Shown: positions 58,232-64,000 of the stretch, one piece after another | Layout of the letters: each line of letters begins with the position of its first letter | Position numbering within the stretch: the stretch's first letter is position 1 | Assembly: GCF_003732425.1 (NCBI RefSeq) | Contig: NZ_MOBX01000013.1 | Span: forward strand, 932,026-996,025 | Length of the DNA stretch: 64,000 bases | Direction: 5' to 3' | DNA from: Pseudomonas fluorescens | GTDB lineage: Bacteria > Pseudomonadota > Gammaproteobacteria > Pseudomonadales > Pseudomonadaceae | Notes under the pieces: model-generated | The model's database searches: none | What the model saw: only the letters and a program-made list of their open reading frames with translations | What the model was told of the DNA's origin: nothing | Program-made: the position numbers and the translations under genes

Positions 58232-59575
58232 ATGAGCGGTTATGTACCCAACCCGCCAAAGAACTACCGCTATAGCGGCGTTGAACCTGTTGATACCCAT
58301 GCACAACGCTGGGCTGAATACAAAGACCTCCCTTCCAAAAAGGACACCAAGCCCAACACAATCGGCTGTGTATTTGCCAAGAGTTGTGACCTTCCAGACG
58401 GCGTGATTGATCACAAGACGCCAGCCGGATTTATCCCCGTCGAGAAGGTCGGTAACTTTGGCGAACTTACCATCCTAGGTGGCCGAGAGACGGACGCACA
58501 GGGAAACATCCCCCTCAAGAAGGTAAGCGGTGCAATACCGGCAACGCTTGGAACTCTCCTGTTAGGTGGGGCGGCCGCAACTGCTGGCGCGTCATGTGGT
58601 GGCCTGTGCACTGCGAGTGCCGCTGTTGCTGGTGGTAGTGCTGCAACGGGTGTAGGTACTACCGCAGCCACAGGTGGAGTGATGACTACTGGTGTTGCTG
58701 CTGGTGCGTTAGCTGGCTTTGTCGCGTTGCTGTGGCCTTCCAGTCTGGGCGATAGCAGCCTGTACACAGAAGAACAGCTTCAATCCCTTAAGCAAGGTCG
58801 CACACGGCTTCGGATTCACATCGAACAGCAGGCAAATGGCACTCTGAAGGGGTATGGGTACAACACCCAGAACCGCACTGACTGGGAGATGATTCCGGTG
58901 GTGCAATTCGTTGAGCAAGGCTCTCAGCAGGTTGCAGACTTTGGCAATGGTGTAACCCTGATCTGGACACCAGCCGTTGACCCGTCCAGCACTTCAGAAA
59001 TCCCACCGTTAGAGGCTGCACCTCAAGCCCCGCAGATCTGGATTTATCCGCCGTCCGAAAAAGCGGATAGCATCATCGTCAACCCGATCTACCCGCCCGA
59101 GTACAAAGACTTCATTCTGGTATTCCCGGCTGACTCTGGCATTCAGCCGCTGTACATCGTTATCAGTGCTCGCTACTCACCTGGTGTTGTGACAGGCAAA
59201 GGACAGGATGTATCGGGCATCTGGCTTGCTGGAGCTGGCACAGGACTCGGAGCGCCCATACCTACAAGAATTGCTGACCAGTTGCGGGGCCAGAAATTTA
59301 AGAGCTTCGATGATTTCAGGGCTGCACTCTGGACTGCCGTAGCCAACGATCCAGAACTTTATGCTCAATTCAAACCAACCAACCAAGGCTGGCTATCCAA
59401 GGGTAATTCTCCGTTCGTTCCAAAAGCAGAACGCAACGGCAAGAACGCTCGCTACGAGATTCACCATATAGAACACATTCAACACGGCGGCGCTGTCTAC
59501 GATGTTGATAACCTCTCCGTAGCCACGCCAAAACGTCACGTTGAAATTCATAGGGAAGACCGGCAAAAATCATGA
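58232..59575 (+). CDS. S-type pyocin/colicin-E9-like HNH DNase
   Basis: A 447-aa bacteriocin-type nuclease. N-terminal segment with GCVFAKSCDLPDGVIDHK and GELTILGGRETDAQG; a Gly/Ala-rich hydrophobic stretch at about 107-170; the pyocin-S domain (IHIEQQANGTLKGYGYN to YIVISARYSPGVVTG); and a C-terminal HNH DNase (IADQLRGQKFKSFDDFRAALW). The catalytic His residues are intact in EIHHIEHIQHGG and TPKRHVEIHRE. The classical receptor-binding domain of S-pyocins is missing or reduced, so delivery is unclear. The stop overlaps the immunity gene by 4 bp. GC is lower than in flanking genes. Confidence 0.87.
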   Translation: MSGYVPNPPKNYRYSGVEPVDTHAQRWAEYKDLPSKKDTKPNTIGCVFAKSCDLPDGVIDHKTPAGFIPVEKVGNFGELTILGGRETDAQGNIPLKKVSGAIPATLGTLLLGGAAATAGASCGGLCTASAAVAGGSAATGVGTTAATGGVMTTGVAAGALAGFVALLWPSSLGDSSLYTEEQLQSLKQGRTRLRIHIEQQANGTLKGYGYNTQNRTDWEMIPVVQFVEQGSQQVADFGNGVTLIWTPAVDPSSTSEIPPLEAAPQAPQIWIYPPSEKADSIIVNPIYPPEYKDFILVFPADSGIQPLYIVISARYSPGVVTGKGQDVSGIWLAGAGTGLGAPIPTRIADQLRGQKFKSFDDFRAALWTAVANDPELYAQFKPTNQGWLSKGNSPFVPKAERNGKNARYEIHHIEHIQHGGAVYDVDNLSVATPKRHVEIHREDRQKS

Positions 59576-59820
59576 AAACCACATTCAGTGAATACACCGA
59601 AAGCGAGTTCGTAGCCCTACTACAGCGCATCATTGACCACGATGGTACAGAACCCGAAGTAGATGAATTGGTATTCCACTTTGAGGAGGTGAGCGAGCAC
59701 CCGGCTGGTTCCGACTTGATCTTCTACCCAGAAGACGGCGCGGATGACTCAGCGGCTGGCATCACGCAAACGGTGAAGGAATGGCGTGCTGCTAAAGGCC
59801 TACAGGGCTTCAAGGTCTGA
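59572..59820 (+). CDS. Colicin/pyocin DNase immunity protein (Im9-like)
   Basis: An 82-aa acidic four-helix immunity protein. The E-colicin Im core is clear: YTESEFVALLQRI, helix II acidic residues and SEHPAGSDLIFYPED (the SD-x-I-xYP specificity loop). It binds and blocks the HNH domain encoded just upstream, with which it overlaps by 4 bp. Its terminator has been split by an inserted miniature element. Confidence 0.92.
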   Translation: MKTTFSEYTESEFVALLQRIIDHDGTEPEVDELVFHFEEVSEHPAGSDLIFYPEDGADDSAAGITQTVKEWRAAKGLQGFKV

Positions 59821-59847
59821 CAAAAACAGAAAAGCCCGCTCATGGCG

Positions 59848-59971
59848 CAATGCTGTTCACTTAAGGAAAAACGGCGCTTACCCCAAAATGGGAAAGCGCC
59901 GTTTTTCTTGGGCTTCGCCTCAGTACCAAAGATCAAAAGCTTTCGGTCTGCGGCTTAAGTGAACAGCATTA
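59848..59971. mobile_element. 124-bp miniature inverted-repeat element with IS4-like ends
   Basis: Terminal inverted repeats AATGCTGTTCACTTAAG and its complement match over 17 bp. They are flanked by an 11-bp direct repeat CGCTCATGGCG (59837-59847 and 59972-59982), a target-site duplication. The right end read outward begins TAATGCTGTTCACTTAAG, close to the IS4 end as I recall it. Inside is a 13-bp hairpin AAAAACGGCGCTT/AAGCGCCGTTTTT. Removing element and one repeat restores the terminator AAAGCCCGC-TCATG-GCGGGCTTT of the immunity gene. No transposase is encoded. Confidence 0.82.
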
Positions 59972-60003
59972 CGCTCATGGCGGGCTTTGGCTCACGGCAC
60001 AAG

Positions 60004-60187
60004 CTACTCGTTGATCGACGGATCTATCAGGCCCATCTTGGTCTTCTGATCCCGCACAGCCCCTTGTGCAACCTTAAGCTATGTATCCAGCTCCTGCACC
60101 TTACCTTCAAGGAAGCTAACAGCTTCTGATCCCGCTCCGCTGCATACTGAGCTTCGAATTCAGCCTCAAGACTCAAGCCTGTACGGG
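60004..60187 (-). pseudogene. Degenerate minus-strand coding fragment
   Basis: Read on the minus strand, LEAEFEAQYAAERDQKLLAS continues after a frame change as LEGKVQELDT, an in-frame stop and LKVAQGAVRDQKTKMGLIDP. It looks like a coiled-coil protein with a frameshift and a stop. Not recognised; possibly a remnant of another bacteriocin or phage-type protein. Confidence 0.4.
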
Positions 60188-60211
60188 AACTAGCACTCAA
60201 CGGACGAGAAA

Positions 60212-60407
60212 CACATCGAACAGCAGGCAGATGGCACCTTGAAGGGGTAAAGCCCCGCGTGTGCGAAAAGCCCAACGCGTCGGAGGCAGGCTATCTTACG
60301 AGTTACACCGTCTCGAAAAAGTCTCAGAAGGTGGGGGCGTCTACGACGTCGATAACATAAGAGTGAACACGCCAAGAAACCATATTGACCTTCATCGGAA
60401 CGAATAG
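60212..60407 (+). pseudogene. Remnant of a second S-pyocin HNH DNase
   Basis: Two pieces of a related toxin survive. First HIEQQADGTLKG then a stop (60212-60250), matching IHIEQQANGTLKG of the intact protein; then, in another frame, KAPRVRKAQRVGGRLSYELH followed by RLEKVSEGGGVYDVDNIRV and TPRNHIDLHRNE with a stop at 60405. The second His of the HH pair is Arg here (ELHR). The part between, about 200 residues, is deleted. An Im9-like gene starts eight bases after the stop, as expected for its former partner. Confidence 0.8.
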
Positions 60408-60414
60408 GTCAGAC

Positions 60415-60681
60415 ATGACCGACACACTATCGAAAAGCAGTTTTTCCGACTACACCGAGGCTGAGTTCATCGAACTGCTGGAAGAGCTAGCACGGGAAGA
60501 CGAAGCTGAAACGGATGATCGTGCTGATCTACTCCTCTTGCACTTCAAGAAAATCAGTGAACACCCAGCAGGGTCAGACCTAATCTACTATCCAGAAGCA
60601 GATAACTCCCCTAAAGGAGTAGCGAAAATAGTTGAAGAGTGGCGATCTGCCAATAGTTTGCCGGGATTTAAGCGTGACTGA
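60415..60681 (+). CDS. Orphan Im9-like immunity protein, copy 2
   Basis: An 88-aa immunity protein with the family core YTEAEFIELLEELA and SEHPAGSDLIYYPEAD. It follows the decayed second DNase and was probably its partner. It could now protect against foreign pyocins with the same DNase type. Start at ATG 60415. Confidence 0.9.
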   Translation: MTDTLSKSSFSDYTEAEFIELLEELAREDEAETDDRADLLLLHFKKISEHPAGSDLIYYPEADNSPKGVAKIVEEWRSANSLPGFKRD

Positions 60682-60740
60682 TCCCAACTTCTGGGAGGCT
60701 GTGTGATGGCGGGGATCCACATTCACACGGGAGTTCAGTA

Positions 60741-60992
60741 ATGGAATTGAAAAACAATCTAGCTGACTACACCGAACAAGAGTTCAAGGCTTTGATTCAG
60801 GCGATTGAAGACGCAAAAACCGAGGATGAACGAGGTGAACTTGTCGATCACTTCAACAAGATTGTCCCCCATCCATCTGGTAGCGACTTACTGTTCTATC
60901 CAGAGGCTGAGGAGGATGATTCAGCAGATGGCGTAACACGTACTGTAGGTGAATATTGTCATGCAAATGGACTGCCGGGCTTCAAGACCTGA
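60741..60992 (+). CDS. Orphan Im9-like immunity protein, copy 3
   Basis: An 83-aa immunity protein (YTEQEFKALIQAIEDA, VPHPSGSDLLFYPEAEED). No toxin gene or remnant precedes it; only 59 bp separate it from copy 2. The three Im genes differ mainly in helix II, the specificity region in E-colicin immunity proteins. A hairpin follows. Confidence 0.9.
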   Translation: MELKNNLADYTEQEFKALIQAIEDAKTEDERGELVDHFNKIVPHPSGSDLLFYPEAEEDDSADGVTRTVGEYCHANGLPGFKT

Positions 60993-61005
60993 GTAACAAA
61001 AGAAA

Positions 61006-61035
61006 AGCCCGCGCAGGCATCTTTCTTCGCGGGCT
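61006..61035 (+). terminator. Terminator-like hairpin after the immunity array
   Basis: AGCCCGCG and CGCGGGCT pair around a 14-base loop; the following T-run is weak (ACATT). The stem base resembles the split terminator at 59831. Confidence 0.65.
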
Positions 61036-61049
61036 ACATTCCCGTTACC

Positions 61050-61388
61050 TCAATCCTCCCGCGTCAACACTTCCAACAACTCAATCTCAAACACTAGATT
61101 CGAATTCGGCGGGATCTTGCCCATCGTCCGCTCGCCATAGCCCAAATGCGCCGGCACCAGCAATTTGCGCTTGCCCCCCACCTGCATGCCCATCAAGCCC
61201 TGATCCCAACCCTTGATCACCCGCCCCGTGCCAATCACACACTGAAAAGGTTTGCCACGGCTGTAGGAAGAATCGAACTCGCTGCCGTCTTCCAGCCAAC
61301 CCCTATATTGGGTGGTGATCAGCGCGCCTTTGACGGCGGCTTTGCCTTCGCCGACCTGAAGATCGATTACCTGCAGTTCATCATTCAT
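61050..61388 (-). CDS. FKBP-type peptidyl-prolyl isomerase
   Basis: A 112-aa single-domain cytosolic FKBP. Active-site blocks are seen: YRGWLEDGSEFDSSY, FQCVIGTGRVIKGWDQGLMGM and GYGERTMGKIPPNSNLVFEIELLEV. No signal or dimerisation domain. Convergent with the immunity array. Start at ATG 61388; upstream in-frame codons do not fit the family. Confidence 0.92.
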   Translation of the reverse strand: MNDELQVIDLQVGEGKAAVKGALITTQYRGWLEDGSEFDSSYSRGKPFQCVIGTGRVIKGWDQGLMGMQVGGKRKLLVPAHLGYGERTMGKIPPNSNLVFEIELLEVLTRED

Positions 61389-61551
61389 AACATTCACTCT
61401 ATTGTTCAGCCGGCCGCCGTTTTCCCAGAAATGCCGGTGATTGGCAACCTGCAAGCAACGATAAACGTGGTATCCGAACCGAGTATTGAAGCATTAACAT
61501 AGCCAACCGCCACTACTCCACGGATCGATCCGCCATGCAGGCAAAGCCCGA

Positions 61552-62667
61552 ATGACTCTGTTCTGGATCAGCCTTGCCGTGGGCGCGATCTTGCTCGCCA
61601 TCATAGCCCTGCTGCTGTGGCGCGAACGCGATTTGCGCAAGCAGCTCGCGCAGTATCGTGATCTGCTGAGGCGGGCCGCCGACGGCCAGCACATTCATCA
61701 GGACGGCGACGTCGAGCGCTTCAAGCGCAGCCAGTACTTTGCGCGCATCGGCACCTGGGATTGGGAAGTCGACACGGATCGGCTGTACTGGTCGGATGCG
61801 ATCTACGGCATGTTCGGCTTCAAGATCGGCGAGATCACGCCGTCCTATGCTTTGTTCTGTTCTTGTGTCCATCCCGATGACCGCACCAAGGTGCGCGAAG
61901 GCGAACTGCGTTGCCTCGAAACCGGCGAAAACCACGATGAGGAATACCGCGTAGTGTGGCCCGACGGCACGATTCGCTGGTTGCGGGAAACCGGCAACGT
62001 GGTGCGCAACGACCACGACGCGGTGGTCAAGATGATGGGCGTGGTGCGCGACATCACCGAAGAAAAAGCCTCGGCCAGCTACCTGCAACACCTCGCCCAT
62101 TTCGATCCGCTGACCGGCCTGCCCAATCGCCTGGTGCTGGAACAACGTTTGTCCGAAGCACTGGATCACGCCCGGCAGACCGAGACCCGCGTCGCACTGG
62201 TGTTCGTCGACCTCAACGGTTTCAAAACCATCAACGACCGCTACGGCCATGCCGCCGGCGACCGCGTGCTGGTCACCATGGCCACGCGGCTGAAACGCAT
62301 CCTGCGCGCCACCGACACCGTCGCGCGCATTGGCGGCGATGAGTTCGTGGTGATCCTGCAAGGCCTGGCCCCGGTCCTCGACCTACAGGACGAAGCGCGC
62401 AGCATCTGCCAGAAAATCTTCATCGAACTGTCGCCACCGATCAGCATCGGCAACGACCAGCGCCACATCGGTACCAGCCTTGGGGTGGCGGTGTTTCCGG
62501 ATCATGCGACGGCTATGGATCGGTTGCTGCACGTCGCCGATCTGGCGATGTATGAGGCCAAGCGCAGTGGCAATAATCAGTATCGGTTGGGGGGTAGGCA
62601 GGTGATGAATCAGGTTCGGGTCGAGTGCTCGATCAGTCCGCAGGCAGGCCAAACGGAACGCCATTGA
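61552..62667 (+). CDS. PAS-GGDEF diguanylate cyclase
   Basis: A 371-aa c-di-GMP-synthesising enzyme. One N-terminal membrane helix (LFWISLAVGAILLAIIALLLW), a PAS domain from about residue 60 to 175 (YFARIGTWDWEVDTDRLYW, EYRVVWPDGTIRWLRETGNV), and a GGDEF domain (FDPLTGLPNRLVLEQRL, RIGGDEFVVIL). The active site is intact and an inhibitory I-site RATD lies five residues before GGDEF. The PAS signal is unknown. Convergent overlap of 35 bp with the next gene. Confidence 0.92.
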   Translation: MTLFWISLAVGAILLAIIALLLWRERDLRKQLAQYRDLLRRAADGQHIHQDGDVERFKRSQYFARIGTWDWEVDTDRLYWSDAIYGMFGFKIGEITPSYALFCSCVHPDDRTKVREGELRCLETGENHDEEYRVVWPDGTIRWLRETGNVVRNDHDAVVKMMGVVRDITEEKASASYLQHLAHFDPLTGLPNRLVLEQRLSEALDHARQTETRVALVFVDLNGFKTINDRYGHAAGDRVLVTMATRLKRILRATDTVARIGGDEFVVILQGLAPVLDLQDEARSICQKIFIELSPPISIGNDQRHIGTSLGVAVFPDHATAMDRLLHVADLAMYEAKRSGNNQYRLGGRQVMNQVRVECSISPQAGQTERH

Positions 62668-63097
62668 AGGTATGCGTGCAACACCGGCAATGCGGCTTCA
62701 TGTCTTCGGCACTCAACTGCGGGTTGACGATTTGCAGTCGCTTTTGCTCATCGACGAACAAGCCGTTGAAGTAGGCCGACTCGCCCAGTCGCACAATGTC
62801 CTTGCGATCGTCTTCGTGGATGGCAACCATCCAGAAAACCGGTTCTGGCCGATCAAGGCGTGACACCGCTTCGCTGAAAATCTCGTCCCAATGACCGCCG
62901 ACGCGGGATAACAGAAAACGAAACAACGGCGTGTAGTCATAGCCGTGGTGTTTGATTCCGTGCATGGACCCACGCGTGGCCTCGCTGCGACGTTCCGCTT
63001 TGGTGTTTCGTTGAGACCGGTAATGGCCACCGGGGTTGTTGCGCCAGACGTTGTGGGCAGTTGTGTTTTCTTTGCGATACAGCGGTTTCTTTTCCAA
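62633..63097 (-). CDS. Hypothetical protein with His/Cys motif
   Basis: A 154-aa protein not recognised as a named family. The N-terminus is basic (KKPLYRKENTTAHNVWRNN); the C-terminus has KPHCRCCTHTFNG, a possible zinc knuckle; the middle contains LFRFLLSRVGGHWDEIFSEA. The gene overlaps the cyclase 3' end by 35 bp. Composition and a coherent hydrophobic pattern favour a real gene. Confidence 0.65.
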   Translation of the reverse strand: MEKKPLYRKENTTAHNVWRNNPGGHYRSQRNTKAERRSEATRGSMHGIKHHGYDYTPLFRFLLSRVGGHWDEIFSEAVSRLDRPEPVFWMVAIHEDDRKDIVRLGESAYFNGLFVDEQKRLQIVNPQLSAEDMKPHCRCCTHTFNGVPFGLPAD

Positions 63098-63198
63098 CCT
63101 GTTACTCCTGACTTCCCTTCACTCGAAACGCCCCACGGGTTTTACCCGAACGGCGCTCGATTGCAATCAACCATCCATGGTCGATTATTACCGGGGGT

Positions 63199-63507
63199 TT
63201 AACGCTCGACCGGTTGCATCTCCACAATCGTACCGTTGGTGATCATCACCATCACGTACTTGTCGTTGATCTGCACCCATTGGGCCTGCTCGATCGGTGC
63301 TTTCAGGCCTTTGGCTTTCCAGTTTTGCAGGGCCTTGTCCTTGCGCTGATACATTTCAGGCGCACGGTCGTTGACTTTCAATTCGCGGTCGCTGGTCGGG
63401 GATTGAACGGCCTGTTCATTTGAGGTTTGCGCCGCTTGAACAAGTGGGCTGATCCCGGCAATGCCGGCGACGAGGGCCAGGCTGGCGATTAGGGTTTTGC
63501 TGTTCAT
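63199..63507 (-). CDS. RcnB-like periplasmic protein
   Basis: A 102-aa exported protein with signal peptide (cleavage after VQA) and a short RcnB domain (APIEQAQWVQINDKYVMVMITNGTIVEM). RcnB proteins influence nickel/cobalt balance in E. coli; in Pseudomonas the role is open. The gap of 432 bp to the next gene carries REP DNA and presumably the promoter of the MFS gene; nothing else is seen. Confidence 0.82.
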   Translation of the reverse strand: MNSKTLIASLALVAGIAGISPLVQAAQTSNEQAVQSPTSDRELKVNDRAPEMYQRKDKALQNWKAKGLKAPIEQAQWVQINDKYVMVMITNGTIVEMQPVER

Positions 63508-63687
63508 CGGTGAACCTCCAGTGGTGTGTGATACCTGAACTCGGACTGCCGGGGTCGGGAATCATTCCTTGTTTTTTTGCCGGGGCTGGCTGGAGGATTG
63601 TAGTTGTCAGTTGGTCCGCTATCGCGAGCAGGCGCAGGCCGACAGATTCCGTGGTGTAAGCAGAATTTTCAGTTGCCACGAAAACCC

Positions 63688-63776
63688 CTGGGAGCGGGCC
63701 TGCTCGCGAAGGGGTTGGCACATTCGAGATCTTCTTTGCTTGGACCACCGCTTTCGCGAGCAGGCTCGCTCCCACA
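63688..63776. repeat. REPIN (TGGGAGCGGGCCTGCTCGCG type)
   Basis: Inverted pair; a further half REP (ATCGCGAGCAGGCGCAGG) lies just upstream near 63620. Confidence 0.85.
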
Positions 63777-63939
63777 ATGGTCTGCGGTATCAGCTTAGAG
63801 GGATTGATCCACTTTGCACATCAATCCATGCCAACAATGCAATTAACAGATTGTTACATCTGCGCCACCATCCGCCTTAATAAAAACCGTGCGCCGCCCT
63901 CCCGTCGCGCACGTCATAAAAGCGGTGGAGTACTTTTCT

Positions 63940-64000
63940 ATGACAGCCTCAATCCCACACAGCGGCTCGCGGGCCGGCGCCATTTTCCGGGTGACCTCGG
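63940..64000 (+). CDS. Start of an MFS transporter (citrate/tricarballylate type), cut by window end
   Basis: Only 20 residues are visible (MTASIPHSGSRAGAIFRVTS). The opening resembles TcuC-like citrate/tricarballylate transporters as I recall them. A GGTGGAG ribosome site precedes the ATG. Confidence 0.5.
   Translation, partial: MTASIPHSGSRAGAIFRVTS

Overview
The window reads as a chromosome segment of a fluorescent-group Pseudomonas (P. fluorescens/P. koreensis-like). The evidence is high GC, dozens of GGGAGC/TGTAGGAGC-type REP and REPIN repeats between genes, and typical Pseudomonas blocks: bkdR-bkdA1A2B-lpdV, a hydA-preT-preA pyrimidine operon, OprD porin, mntH and a DUF6124-type gene. 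Genus and group are inference from recognised sequence families; no search was run.

Layout. 0.4-10 kb: lactate permease lldP; a periplasmic molybdenum aldehyde oxidoreductase operon (paoABC); a cupin, a LysR regulator, a Tat-exported aldo/keto reductase and an alpha/beta hydrolase. 10-12 kb: CAP-domain protein convergent with a DHH phosphoesterase. 12-20.5 kb: complete reductive pyrimidine catabolism (NCS1 permease, dihydropyrimidinase, PreT/PreA dihydropyrimidine dehydrogenase, carbamoyl-amino-acid amidohydrolase, RutR-like TetR regulator). 20.6-25 kb: copCD and an EmrAB-type efflux pair. 25-31.4 kb: hexuronate uptake and oxidation (OprD porin, uronate dehydrogenase, lactonase, DctPQM TRAP transporter) with two look-alike promoters. 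31.5-35 kb: sulfide/persulfide detoxification (TauE exporter, SQR-like flavoprotein, BigR-type ArsR sensor, persulfide dioxygenase). 35-36 kb: a tyrosinase. 36-43 kb: branched-chain keto acid dehydrogenase operon plus branched-chain aminotransferase. 43-45.3 kb: a DUF4130 protein and a radical SAM protein behind a near-perfect LexA box. 45.4-55 kb: an ArsR-like regulator and small P450, mntH, a chalcone-isomerase-like protein, esterase, M14-like desuccinylase, amino-acid binding protein, rhodanese and an FtrA-type regulator.

The accessory part is 56-61 kb. It holds a structured non-coding leader, a DUF6124 gene, two paralogous small helical proteins, a frameshifted gene, an intact S-type pyocin/colicin-E9-like HNH DNase with its Im9-type immunity gene, the decayed C-terminus of a second such DNase, and two further Im9-type immunity genes. 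A 124-bp element with IS4-like ends and an 11-bp target duplication sits inside the loop of the first immunity gene's terminator. The window ends with FKBP, a PAS-GGDEF cyclase, an RcnB-like protein and the start of an MFS transporter.

Most metabolic blocks are self-contained transport-plus-catabolism modules. The least ordinary observations are the bacteriocin/immunity graveyard with its miniature element, the SOS-controlled DNA-metabolism pair, the paired uronate promoters, the 26-bp palindrome before the pyrimidine operon, and two genes whose stop codons lie inside repeat elements.
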